From positions 29,143 to 93,142 of the forward strand of contig NZ_JAUFPS010000094.1 of assembly GCF_030409315.1 (NCBI RefSeq): 64,000 nt of DNA. The letters are read 5' to 3'. This DNA comes from Mucilaginibacter flavus. GTDB taxonomy: Bacteria; Bacteroidota; Bacteroidia; Sphingobacteriales; Sphingobacteriaceae. The first letter of the stretch is position 1. Each line of letters begins with the position of its first letter. This document shows positions 43,170 through 52,702 of this stretch, piece after piece. The position numbers and the translations under genes are program-made. The notes under the pieces are model-generated. The model had not been told where the DNA came from and searched no databases. It saw only the letters and a list, made by a program, of their open reading frames with translations.

Positions 43170-45485
43170 ATGTTAATGTTTACCAGGAAAACTTCTGTTT
43201 TGCTCTGCGCCGCTTTGCTTTTGGGCACTGCCGCAAACGCCCAGCTTTATAAAAATCCCAAGGTGCCTGTGCCGCAACGGGTGGCCGATCTTTTAAAACG
43301 AATGACGCTTGAAGAAAAAGTAGGGCAGATGAGCATGTCATCGTTAAGCGAATCAAAAAACAGCAAAATTGCATATGGCGTTTTAGAGAGCCCTTTCAGC
43401 AATGTTCATGATATTGCTCTGCAATCGATTGCTGCCAAAAAATATGCCCGTGAACAAACCCGTTTGGGCATTCCGCCTATCCAAATTGGCGAGTGCCTGC
43501 ATGGGCAATTAGCTGCGGGTGCAACAACCTTTCCGCAGGCTATAGCACAGGGAAGTACCTGGAACCCCGGCCTGATCAGGCAGATGGGCGCTGCTATTGC
43601 CAATGAAGCATCTACCTCTGGTGTTGATGAAGCGCTTTCCCCATTGTTTGACTTAATCAGGGATGCACGTTACGGCAGGGTAGAGGAGTGCTTTGCCGAA
43701 GATCCTTACCTGGTGGGCCAGTTGGGCTCGGCATTTGTAATTGGCATGCAGGGCGATCCTGCAAAAACACACCAAAGTTTTGCCTTTGATAAAGTGATGT
43801 GTACAGGTAAGCATTTTGCGGCTTACAGCAAACCGATAGCCGGTATGAATCTTGCACCGGCCGAAATTGGCGAACGCGAGTTACGTTCCATGTTCCTGGC
43901 GCCGTTTAGGGATGCAGTGCAGGAAGCCAACATTGCGGCCATAATGCCATCATACAACGAAATTGACGGTATCCCGGCGCATAGCAATGAGTTTTTGCTG
44001 AAACAGGTGCTCAGAAAAGAATGGAACTTTAAAGGTTACGTTTTTTCTGATTATGGTGGTTTAAGCCAGTTATATGATTTTCATAAAGTTGCCAAAACCA
44101 AAGCGGATGCGGCCATACTTGGCATAACCGCCGGCGTTGACTTAGAAGCTGCCCGACCGGATATTTACGCGCATCTGGTTGAATTGGTAAAAGCCGGCAA
44201 AATCAAAGAATCGCAAGTAGATACGGCGGTAGCGCGTATCTTAACTGCCAAATTTAAGGCTGGCCTGTTTGAAAAGCCGTTGGCCGATACCGCTCAACTG
44301 AAAAGCAGGCTACACACGCCGGAGCATATTAAACTATCGCAGCAAATAGCCGAGGAGTCTATCATCCTGCTAAAAAATGAAAACAGCCTATTACCGTTAA
44401 ATATCAATAAAATTAAATCATTAGCAGTTATCGGCCCAAATGCCAACAAGGTGCAGTATGGCGATTACAGTTTTACCCGCGATAACCTATCGGGCGTAAC
44501 CGCTTTAGAAGGCATTAAGCAATATGTGGGCAATAACGTTAAAGTGAATTATGCCCAGGGCTGCGAATTAAGCGGCACCGACAAAAGCGGTTTTGCCGAA
44601 GCCGTAAAAACGGCCAACGAAAGCGACGCCGTGGTAGTGGTTTTAGGTACCACCAGTGTAGTTTTCCAGGGTATAGGCTGGAATGGGCAGGCGCCGGCCA
44701 ATGAGCCAAAAGACCCGTTTACCTGTGGCGAAGGTTATGATGTAACGGATATTAACCCGCAAGGCGTGCAGCGCGAATTGCTGCAGGAGATATATAAAAC
44801 AGGTAAACCTGTAATACTGGTATTGGTACATGGCAGGCCTTGGAGCATTAGCTGGGAAAAGCAAAACATTCCGGCAATACTGGAAGCCTGGTACCCCGGC
44901 GAAAAAGGCGGCGCGGCTATAGCAAACATTTTGTTTGGGAAAGTAAATCCATCCGGAAGATTGAATATGAGTGTGCCGCAGTCAACCGGGCATATTCCAG
45001 TATTTTATAATTATGTAAATTCAGCAAAGGGAAATAACCGGGAACCCGGTACTATTGAAAAACCCGGTCGCGATTATGTGTTTTCGTCAACCGATCCTTT
45101 ATTCGCTTTTGGTTACGGTTTAAGTTATACTTCATTTAAGTATGATAATCTGAAAGTTTCAAAAACCGTGTTCAGCAAAAAAGACCAGGTGAGTGTTTCG
45201 TTAGATGTTAAAAATACGGGTACTATGGCCGGTAAAGAAGTTGTGCAGCTGTACCTTGGCAATAAAGTAAATTCTGTTAGTACGCCCGAAATGTCATTAA
45301 AACGGTTTAGCAAAATAGCACTCGAACCAGGCGAAACTAAAACAGTAAGTTTTACCATTAACAGTAACGATTTAGCAATCTGGAACCGGCAAATGAAACA
45401 CGTTACCGAGCCTGGAACATTTGACGTAATGATTGCCAAAGCCGCCGATAATGTGGTGTTAAAAAAACAATTGGAGTTCCGTTAA
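43170..45485 (+). CDS. GH3 family beta-glycosidase, periplasmic
   Basis: 771 residues, signal peptide ending ANAQ near 25; a second Met two codons on is an equal start. N-terminal TIM barrel with nucleophile Asp294 in KGYVFSDYGG and KHFAAYSKP substrate loop, C-terminal alpha/beta sandwich, and a fibronectin III-like end (about 680-771, VSLDVKNTGTMAGKEVVQLYLGNK). Closest by motif to beta-glucosidase/beta-xylosidase (BglX-like) enzymes. Probably monocistronic, ending at the palindrome 45561-45604. Confidence 0.92.
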   Translation: MLMFTRKTSVLLCAALLLGTAANAQLYKNPKVPVPQRVADLLKRMTLEEKVGQMSMSSLSESKNSKIAYGVLESPFSNVHDIALQSIAAKKYAREQTRLGIPPIQIGECLHGQLAAGATTFPQAIAQGSTWNPGLIRQMGAAIANEASTSGVDEALSPLFDLIRDARYGRVEECFAEDPYLVGQLGSAFVIGMQGDPAKTHQSFAFDKVMCTGKHFAAYSKPIAGMNLAPAEIGERELRSMFLAPFRDAVQEANIAAIMPSYNEIDGIPAHSNEFLLKQVLRKEWNFKGYVFSDYGGLSQLYDFHKVAKTKADAAILGITAGVDLEAARPDIYAHLVELVKAGKIKESQVDTAVARILTAKFKAGLFEKPLADTAQLKSRLHTPEHIKLSQQIAEESIILLKNENSLLPLNINKIKSLAVIGPNANKVQYGDYSFTRDNLSGVTALEGIKQYVGNNVKVNYAQGCELSGTDKSGFAEAVKTANESDAVVVVLGTTSVVFQGIGWNGQAPANEPKDPFTCGEGYDVTDINPQGVQRELLQEIYKTGKPVILVLVHGRPWSISWEKQNIPAILEAWYPGEKGGAAIANILFGKVNPSGRLNMSVPQSTGHIPVFYNYVNSAKGNNREPGTIEKPGRDYVFSSTDPLFAFGYGLSYTSFKYDNLKVSKTVFSKKDQVSVSLDVKNTGTMAGKEVVQLYLGNKVNSVSTPEMSLKRFSKIALEPGETKTVSFTINSNDLAIWNRQMKHVTEPGTFDVMIAKAADNVVLKKQLEFR

Positions 45486-45560
45486 CGGATTACTCCCTAC
45501 ACCGTCTTCAGGAATATTGCGCGCCCGGCATACTATACAAGTGGCAGGCCAGGGGGCTAT

Positions 45561-45604
45561 ATAAACAAGTACTTCATTTTTTAAAAAATGAAGTACTTGT
45601 TTAT
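45561..45604. terminator. Perfect 44-bp loop-less palindrome after GH3
   Basis: Bases 45561-45582 are mirrored exactly by 45583-45604, with TTTTTT-AAAAAA at the centre and ACAAGTACTTCA in the arm. It would fold to a strong hairpin and lies 76 bases after the GH3 stop. Confidence 0.75.
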
Positions 45605-45989
45605 CAGGTATAAACGTTGCTCAACGCTTATATTGCAAACATAAATGGTGTAAATACCCCGCAACATTTACACTATTGTATATATTTGAAATTATAAACC
45701 AACAATTAAATTTTACGATTGAAACAACACTTGCCGCTAATCAAATCGATTTACGGTGTTTGCTTTTGCTCCGAATTTTTTTAGCAATGCGTTTTAATAC
45801 AATTGACTTTGTAGCTATTTGCCTCAATAATTCGTACCCCTGTTATTGATAAAAGGCATTGATAGGCTAAATGAAGCTTTAAAGCTGATGAATTGATTAA
45901 AATTGATTTATTATAATTAATTTCAAGCGAGGCTTTTAAGAAACCTGATAGCTGCCGTCTGTGTAAACCTTATAGAATATACCTAAAAT
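45605..45989. other. Upstream region of the DUF6377 regulator
   Basis: 385 bases, no gene. An isolated TATATTTG (45681-45688) fits a -7 box but no -33 lies at the right distance; GTGTAAAT and ATTTACAC (45648-45673) form an inverted repeat before it. Confidence 0.4.
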
Positions 45990-47600
45990 ATGAAATATTT
46001 TTTCTGCCTGATTTTTCTATTTTCCAGTTTTTCTGTCTTCGCATCTAATTCAACCGACGATTTAATTGATGAGCTGAAAGTTGAAATCTCCAAAAAAAGC
46101 GCTTATGAGGGAGTCAAAGAATCGCGGATCAATAAATTGAAGTTGTATCGTTCCCGGTTGCAGGCAAATGATTTTGAAGGGCAATTTTACTACCTGAATA
46201 GTTTATACAGCGAATACAAAGCCTATCAGTTCGATTCGGCCTATGTATATGTAGATAAAATGATAGCCTTAAGTAAGCTCAAGGGGGATAAGCCTAAAGA
46301 GTATTACAGCTATGTTAAAATGTCGTTTATCCTGTTATCCTCGGGCATGTTTCACGAGGCCTTTGATTTTTTGCATAAGGTTGATGTGAAGGTTTTGGAT
46401 AACCCGGCCAAAATAGATTATTATTTTTTTTTAGGACGCTGTAATTACGATTTGGCCAATTACAGTAACGATAAATATTTTACGCCATATTATATTGCCG
46501 CAGGTAACCGGGTTATTGATTCGGCCATATCTTATTGTGGTACCGATTTTATAACCCGCAATTATTTGCTTGGCCTTCAAAAACTGCAGGAAAAAAAGTA
46601 TGAAGAAGGGAAAGAATGGTTTTCTAAACTATTAGAAAAAGATAAGGTAATATCCACGCATCTGAGGGCCATGGTTTCTTGCTCGTTAGGGATAATATAT
46701 TTAGAAACCAATCAAAAAAATGAGGGAATAAATTTGATGATCCAATCGGCTATAGCCGATGTGAAATCGTCAACCCGCGAAACTGTAGCCTTATACACCC
46801 TTGCCGACCTGTTATACATGGAAGGTAATATTAAAGATGCTTATAGCTTTATACAGCTGGCTAAAGAGGATGCCGACTTTTATGGTGCAAGGCAAAGAAA
46901 AATCCAGATAGGGGCCATCCTTCCGCTGATAGCTACCGCCGAGCTTAACAACTCAGAACATCAAAAGAACCGTTTTCTCATTTTCCTGATCATTATTACC
47001 GCGCTGGCGCTCCTGGTGGTGTTTTTCCTGGTGTTGATATTTAAACAACTCAATAAAGTAAAGATCAAGGAGCGTGTGATTGAAAGCAAAAACCTACAGC
47101 TAAGTGAGTTTAATGGTAAGCTTATTGAAGACGCCAAAATTAAAGAGGAATATATCGGGCAGTTTTTTAAAGCCATATCGGGCTATATATTAAAGCTCGA
47201 AAATTTAAAAATTTCTGTGGATGCTAAGCTCTCCATGAAAAAGTATGATGCCATTCATACCCTGATTGATAAGATTGATATAAAAAAAGAGCGTGAAAGC
47301 CTGTATTACAGCTTTGATCACATCTTCATTAAAATCTTCCCCAACTTTGTACACGTGTTTAATACCTTGTTTGATGAAAAGGACCAGATATGGCCGCACG
47401 AAGAGGAAGTATTAAATACCGACCTACGCATATTTGCCCTTATCAGAATGGGTATCGCGGATAATGACACTATCGCCAAAATTCTGGAGTATTCTGTTAA
47501 CACTATTTACGTTTATAAAATGCGTATCAAAGCCAAATCCCTGCACCCTGAGCATTTTGAACAACGCATCATGAACATTAAAGCTTTTGATTTTAATTGA
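45990..47600 (+). CDS. Membrane TPR regulator with DUF6377-type HTH C terminus
   Basis: 536 residues, signal peptide 1-18. Periplasmic TPR-like helices (about 40-320), one membrane helix (about 328-350, FLIFLIIITALALLVVFFLVLIF), coiled coil, and a cytoplasmic C-terminal domain ending in a LuxR-like helix-turn-helix (RMGIADNDTIAKILEYSVNTIYVYKMRIKAKS). Such one-protein sensors are common beside SusC/SusD genes and are thought to pass a periplasmic glycan signal to DNA. It lies 502 bases upstream of susC, same strand, and probably regulates that locus. Confidence 0.87.
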   Translation: MKYFFCLIFLFSSFSVFASNSTDDLIDELKVEISKKSAYEGVKESRINKLKLYRSRLQANDFEGQFYYLNSLYSEYKAYQFDSAYVYVDKMIALSKLKGDKPKEYYSYVKMSFILLSSGMFHEAFDFLHKVDVKVLDNPAKIDYYFFLGRCNYDLANYSNDKYFTPYYIAAGNRVIDSAISYCGTDFITRNYLLGLQKLQEKKYEEGKEWFSKLLEKDKVISTHLRAMVSCSLGIIYLETNQKNEGINLMIQSAIADVKSSTRETVALYTLADLLYMEGNIKDAYSFIQLAKEDADFYGARQRKIQIGAILPLIATAELNNSEHQKNRFLIFLIIITALALLVVFFLVLIFKQLNKVKIKERVIESKNLQLSEFNGKLIEDAKIKEEYIGQFFKAISGYILKLENLKISVDAKLSMKKYDAIHTLIDKIDIKKERESLYYSFDHIFIKIFPNFVHVFNTLFDEKDQIWPHEEEVLNTDLRIFALIRMGIADNDTIAKILEYSVNTIYVYKMRIKAKSLHPEHFEQRIMNIKAFDFN

Positions 47601-47640
47601 TTTTGCGATGCTTTTTGTCGCTTTAGGTAACATGAAAGTT

Positions 47641-47672
47641 GCAATTATTGCTCATTAATGAGCAATAATTGC
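47641..47672. terminator. Perfect 32-bp palindrome after the regulator
   Basis: GCAATTATTGCTCATT and its exact inverse, no loop; 40 bases after the regulator stop. Probably a terminator, though it lacks a T-run. Confidence 0.65.
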
Positions 47673-47707
47673 GTTACAAAATGGTAAAAAAAGCTTATAT
47701 TTTTTCA

Positions 47708-47749
47708 AGTGATTTGAAATTTAAATCACTGATAATCAAATATTTGATT
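47708..47749. promoter_or_regulatory. Two adjacent dyads upstream of susC
   Basis: AGTGATTT-N7-AAATCACT (47708-47730) and AATCAAATATTTGATT (47734-47749, perfect). They lie in the gene-free 47601-48102, about 360 bases upstream of susC; candidate binding sites for the HTH regulator. The rest of the gap is AT-rich, with only a weak -7-like TAGGTTTA near 48030. Confidence 0.4.
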
Positions 47750-48102
47750 TTAAAAAACGATAAAAAAAATTATATAAATTTTAAAACAGGTCGTTAAAAC
47801 CCCAAACGGCCTTTGCAGCGTGCTTTTGTATGTCATTTATCGCTAAATTGCATAAGATTTTAAGGTGTGATATTCTAAACCATTACATTTTTAACAGCCA
47901 ATTATAAAAAGTTCAGTTCCTGCTAAGTTTATTTATTCCGGTTTTGGTGGGGATGACTTTGAGTTATTTTACCTTTATTTTTTTATCGTCTCGTAAAAAA
48001 ATAAATAGTATCAGGTTGTTAGCATATATAGGTTTATCGTATTAAATTTAAAAGTCTAAACCAAGTAAACAAAAAACCAATTTCAACTAAATCCCAGTAA
48101 TT

Positions 48103-51081
48103 ATGCAATTTAAACACTTACTCAAAGTATGTTTCTTTGCTGTTATTCTCTTTTTCTCGGCCAACGTTATGGCTCAGAACAAGACTATTACAGGAAAGGT
48201 AACTGACAAAAAAGATGGGTCACCGCTTCCTGGTGTATCAGTAACAGCCGTTGGCGCAACAGGAGGGGCCATTACCACTGCCGATGGTGATTACAAATTA
48301 TCCGTAGCCGGAAACGTTACCGCGCTTAAATTCAGCTATATTGGCTATGTTGCCCAAACAGTAAACCTGGGTAGTGGCAACACACTCAATGTAAGCCTCG
48401 AAACTTCAAGCAAATCATTAAACGAAGTAGTTGTAATTGGTTATGGTACCCAAAAAGTTAAAGATGCTACAGGTTCTGTTGCATCACTTGGTACTAAAGA
48501 TTTCAACAAAGGTGTTATTTCAACGCCAGATCAATTGCTTCAGGGCCGTATTGCAGGTGTTACAGTAACATCTGCAAGCGGTGAGCCCGGCGGCGGTGCT
48601 TCTATCAACATTCGTGGTACCGGTTCAATCAGGGCTGGTAATGATCCGTTATATGTAATTGATGGTGTGCCTGTATCAAATGATAGCTATGCTGCTTCAA
48701 GTGGTTCAAGCCCGATTGGTATGTCATCAGCAAGAAATCCTTTATCATTCTTAAACCCTAATGATATCGAAAACATATCGGTATTAAAGGATGCATCTGC
48801 TTCTGCAATCTACGGTTCGCGCGGTGCAAATGGTGTGGTTTTGATTACTACCAAAAAAGGTCGTAAAGGACAAGGCATCCAGTTTTCCGAAAACACTTCG
48901 TTAAGTTCAACCGCAAGCCGCTACAATCTGCTTAGCGCTCCCGACTTTTTGAAAGCGGTTGCAGGCACAGGTGCCGATGCTAATGCTATTAATAAAGGAG
49001 CCAACACCAACTGGCAGGACCAGATTTTCCGCAAAGCGGTTTCACAAACTGTAAACCTTGGTTTTGGCGGTGCTAAAGATGGCTTTACCTACAGGGCATC
49101 TTTTGGTTATGATGATCAGAACGGTATTATCAAAAAATCGGGGTTAAAACGTATAACAGGCCGTATCAACGCAAGCCAGATGTTATTTAAAGATGTGGTT
49201 AAGTTGGATCTGAGCTTATTAGGATCAAATGTAAAAAACCAATATGCGCCGGTTACCAACGATGCTGGTTTCCAGGGTAGCTTAATTGGTGCTACAATTG
49301 GTCTTAACCCAACTTATCCTATTAAAAACGCCGATGGTACCTACTATTTTGATGGTAGCAACCTAAACCCGGTTGATATGTTGAATAACACTTATGATAG
49401 TGACAACATAAACAGAACACTGGGTAACTTGGGTTTAACCATTAAACTGGCTAAAGGCTTAAGCTACCGCGGTACTTTTGGTAATGATTATTCATTGGCA
49501 AAACGTAAAACCTTCTATGATCCAAGAATTCAGGGTTATACCAGCAGCAGCACAATCAGGGGTAAAACAGTTCCTTCCATATCAGGAATTGGCCAGGGCG
49601 ATTTGCAAACCGTAAAATTAAGCAGCCAGATTACCGAGCAAACCTTAACCTATGAAAAAAAATGGTCTGATAACAGTTCATTTACCATATTAGGTGGTTA
49701 CTCATACCAGGTGTTTAATAATAAAAGCATCACCGATATCAGAACCCAAACGGTTACACCTAATGTACTGGTACAAAACCTCGATAGTTTTAAAGATCAT
49801 TTCCCTCTTTTTGGTGATACTACCAGGTCTGAGTTACAATCATACTATGCAAGGTTAAACTATTCATTTAAAGATAAATATTTATTGACCGCTACAGTGC
49901 GTACAGATGGTTCATCAAAATTTGGTGCCAATCATAAATACGCAACATTCCCTGCATTAGCGCTAAAATGGAAAGTTATTAACGAAAGTTTTGCTCCAAA
50001 ATCATTGTTTGATGATTTGAGCCTTCGCTTAAACTACGGTAAAACCGGTAACCAGGAGTTCCCTGCTTATCAGTCGCTATCGGTATTCCAAACAGATTTG
50101 GCAGGCAACAGCAGCCAGTTATATTTCCCTAATCCTAACCTGAAATGGGAAACTACTACCGCTTATGGTGCAGGTATTGATTTCACCATTGTTGGCGGCA
50201 GGTTATCAGGAACAGTTGATTATTTTAACAAAAGCACAAAAGACCTTTTGTTTTTCAATGCCTTCCCACAACCAACAGCGGCGCCAGGTATCTGGACAAA
50301 CTTAGCCGGTAATGTTATCAATAAAGGTTTGGAAGTTGGTTTAACCTTCCAGGCAGTTAACACTTCTAAATTCCAATGGGAAATCAATTATAACATGACC
50401 TTGCTTAAAAACAATGTAGAGAATTTTACAGGTCGTGTTGTACAAACAGGTGCTATCAATGGCCAGGGCCTTTCAGGTGCATTCTCTCAGGTTATTCAAA
50501 ACGGCTACCCATTGTTTACCTTTAAAGTGGCTAAATACAACGGCCTTGATGCCCAGGGTTTTGGTATCTATCCAAACGGAATTGACGTGCAAACTTTACA
50601 AGGCAGCGCGCTTCCTAAATTTACAGCCAGCTTAACCAACAACTTTACTTACGGTAACTGGAATTTGAGCGTATTCTTAAACGCTGTAACAGGTTTCTAC
50701 GTATATGATAATACAGCTAACGCTTATTTCTACAGAGGTAGTTTACTTACAGGTCACAACGTATCGCAGGATGTAGCTTTCACAAACGAAAATCCGCTAA
50801 ACTCTGGCCAGGTATCAACCCGCTGGTTAGAAAAAGGCGACTTTTTACGTGTATCAAACGTAAGCCTTGGTTATACATTCGCGCTTAAAAATACAAAAGC
50901 TATTAAAACCTTAAGGTTTAGCCTAACCGGTCAAAACTTAGCTTTAATAACCGGTTATAAAGGCCTCGACCCGGAAATTAACGTTAACAAACAAATTAAC
51001 AACGTGCCATCAAGAGGTATTGATTATACAGGTTACCCTAAGGCCCGTACTTTCACTTTTGGAATTAATGCAGGATTTTAA
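48103..51081 (+). CDS. SusC/RagA family TonB-dependent transporter
   Basis: 992 residues. Signal peptide 1-25 (ending VMAQ), carboxypeptidase regulatory-like domain (about 27-100), linker LNEVVVIGYG (106-115), plug with NIRGTGSIRAGNDPLYVIDGVP and KDASASAIYGSRGANGV, barrel ending FTFGINAGF. It is shorter than the first SusC and lacks the Asp-rich DxNGDGxI loop near the C terminus. It imports an unknown ligand with its SusD partner, whose start lies 10 bases after the stop. Confidence 0.95.
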   Translation: MQFKHLLKVCFFAVILFFSANVMAQNKTITGKVTDKKDGSPLPGVSVTAVGATGGAITTADGDYKLSVAGNVTALKFSYIGYVAQTVNLGSGNTLNVSLETSSKSLNEVVVIGYGTQKVKDATGSVASLGTKDFNKGVISTPDQLLQGRIAGVTVTSASGEPGGGASINIRGTGSIRAGNDPLYVIDGVPVSNDSYAASSGSSPIGMSSARNPLSFLNPNDIENISVLKDASASAIYGSRGANGVVLITTKKGRKGQGIQFSENTSLSSTASRYNLLSAPDFLKAVAGTGADANAINKGANTNWQDQIFRKAVSQTVNLGFGGAKDGFTYRASFGYDDQNGIIKKSGLKRITGRINASQMLFKDVVKLDLSLLGSNVKNQYAPVTNDAGFQGSLIGATIGLNPTYPIKNADGTYYFDGSNLNPVDMLNNTYDSDNINRTLGNLGLTIKLAKGLSYRGTFGNDYSLAKRKTFYDPRIQGYTSSSTIRGKTVPSISGIGQGDLQTVKLSSQITEQTLTYEKKWSDNSSFTILGGYSYQVFNNKSITDIRTQTVTPNVLVQNLDSFKDHFPLFGDTTRSELQSYYARLNYSFKDKYLLTATVRTDGSSKFGANHKYATFPALALKWKVINESFAPKSLFDDLSLRLNYGKTGNQEFPAYQSLSVFQTDLAGNSSQLYFPNPNLKWETTTAYGAGIDFTIVGGRLSGTVDYFNKSTKDLLFFNAFPQPTAAPGIWTNLAGNVINKGLEVGLTFQAVNTSKFQWEINYNMTLLKNNVENFTGRVVQTGAINGQGLSGAFSQVIQNGYPLFTFKVAKYNGLDAQGFGIYPNGIDVQTLQGSALPKFTASLTNNFTYGNWNLSVFLNAVTGFYVYDNTANAYFYRGSLLTGHNVSQDVAFTNENPLNSGQVSTRWLEKGDFLRVSNVSLGYTFALKNTKAIKTLRFSLTGQNLALITGYKGLDPEINVNKQINNVPSRGIDYTGYPKARTFTFGINAGF

Positions 51082-51091
51082 AAATATTGAT

Positions 51092-52639
51092 ATGAAAAAG
51101 ATTACAGTAAAAATTGGAACAACCTGCCTTGCCGCACTTGTGCTTGCATCCATGAGTTGTACAAAACTGAATGAGAAGGTGTATGGATCTAAAGAGGTAA
51201 GGGCCGCCAGTAATGGTTCTACCGGCGATTTAGGTGGTGTGTATTCACAATTAAACGGACAATCAAACCAGGCTAACACATACGCTTTACAAGAGCACCC
51301 AACAGATGAAATGATGGGCCCAACTCGTGGTACAGACTGGGGCGATTTTGGTACCTGGCGTAAGTTGCATACCCATACCTGGGATGCTTTCCACAACCAG
51401 GTTAGCGATACCTGGGATGAGCTTAACACTGGCGTTTACCGCGCAACCCAGGTTATTAACGCGGCTGGCGTTACCAACCAGGTAAAAGGCGAAGCCAGCT
51501 TTTTAAGGGCTTATTTCATGTTTGAAGTAGTGGATCTTTACGGCCAGGCTCCTTTCCGTGACCCGGCAGGTTCTGTTGATGCTATCCCAACTGTTTACAA
51601 CCGTAGCGATGCGACCGACTTTATTATTAAAGATCTGGAATTTGCTGAAGCAAACCTTGGCGCGCCTGTTGATATTGGCCATGCCGGTAAAGCAGCCGCA
51701 GAAGCGCTTTTGGCAAAGGTTTACCTAAATAAAGCGGTATATAAAGCAGCTACTGTAGGTGGTCCGTTTACATTTTCTGCTGCCGATATGAATAAAGTTA
51801 TTGGCTATTGCAATAGCGTAACCGCTGCCGGTTTCCATTTAAATGGCCCTGGTAAATACTTTGATAACTTTTCATGGGATAACACCACATTGAGTACCGA
51901 AATTATTTTTGGCCGTATCAACACCGCTACAAACGCGCCTGCAAATACCCACAACCGTTGGAGGATGGGCATGCACTACAACCAAAGCCCAAGCAGCTGG
52001 AATGGTTTTACCACTCTTGCCGATTTTTATCACAGCTTTGAGGCCAGCGATGAGCGTATTGGTGGTACTTATCCTAAATTAACCGAATACAACGGTTTAA
52101 GAACAGGGTTCCTGATCGGTCAGCAATACGGACCTGGTAACGTGGCTTTAAAGCAACGTGGTGGGCAGCCTTTGATCTTCACGCCGGATGTTAACTTAAA
52201 CTATTCTACCGAAGCTCAGGGTATCCGTGTAATTAAATACTTCCCTCAGCCTAAACCAGATGGTTCTGTAAATGATGATAATGCAACTAATACCTACATC
52301 TTGCTTCGTTACTCAGATGTTTTGCTGATGAAAGCGGAAGCTATTATGCGTGGTGGTACCGATCCAAACGGCCAAACTGCTTTAGGCATCCTTAATTTAC
52401 TAAGAACAACCCGCGGCGCGTCGGTAGCAACAACTGCAGATGCCGCTACAATATTGGCAGAGCGTGGTCGCGAACTTTACTATGAAGGCTGGAGAAGAAA
52501 TGACCTGATCAGGTTTGAAAAATTCAATGATCCGGTTGATCAGCGCCCTAATAAAACTGATAAAACAAGGACTGTATATCCAATACCACAACGTGCTGTG
52601 GATACAAACCCTAACCTGAAACAAAACGCAGGCTACTAA
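51092..52639 (+). CDS. SusD/RagB family surface glycan-binding lipoprotein
   Basis: 515 residues from the ATG at 51092; the frame back to 51020 overlaps susC and was rejected. Lipobox with Cys23 (LASMSC). SusD blocks: FLRAYFMFEVVDLYGQAPF, YILLRYSDVLLMKAEAIMRG, RGRELYYEGWRRNDLIRF and the terminal VYPIPQRAVDTNPNLKQNAGY. It caps the SusC barrel. A hairpin (52666-52700) separates it from the FG-GAP genes, so downstream expression may be attenuated. Confidence 0.95.
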   Translation: MKKITVKIGTTCLAALVLASMSCTKLNEKVYGSKEVRAASNGSTGDLGGVYSQLNGQSNQANTYALQEHPTDEMMGPTRGTDWGDFGTWRKLHTHTWDAFHNQVSDTWDELNTGVYRATQVINAAGVTNQVKGEASFLRAYFMFEVVDLYGQAPFRDPAGSVDAIPTVYNRSDATDFIIKDLEFAEANLGAPVDIGHAGKAAAEALLAKVYLNKAVYKAATVGGPFTFSAADMNKVIGYCNSVTAAGFHLNGPGKYFDNFSWDNTTLSTEIIFGRINTATNAPANTHNRWRMGMHYNQSPSSWNGFTTLADFYHSFEASDERIGGTYPKLTEYNGLRTGFLIGQQYGPGNVALKQRGGQPLIFTPDVNLNYSTEAQGIRVIKYFPQPKPDGSVNDDNATNTYILLRYSDVLLMKAEAIMRGGTDPNGQTALGILNLLRTTRGASVATTADAATILAERGRELYYEGWRRNDLIRFEKFNDPVDQRPNKTDKTRTVYPIPQRAVDTNPNLKQNAGY

Positions 52640-52665
52640 TCTTGAGGTTTATTTGATTTGATTTA

Positions 52666-52700
52666 AAACGTAGCGGAAATTTTCCGCTACGTTTGTTTTT
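52666..52700 (+). terminator. Terminator/attenuator between susD and FG-GAP gene
   Basis: AAACGTAGCGGAAA and its inverse (52681-52694), followed by GTTTTT. The next start codon is 3 bases beyond. Confidence 0.85.
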
Positions 52701-52702
52701 AT

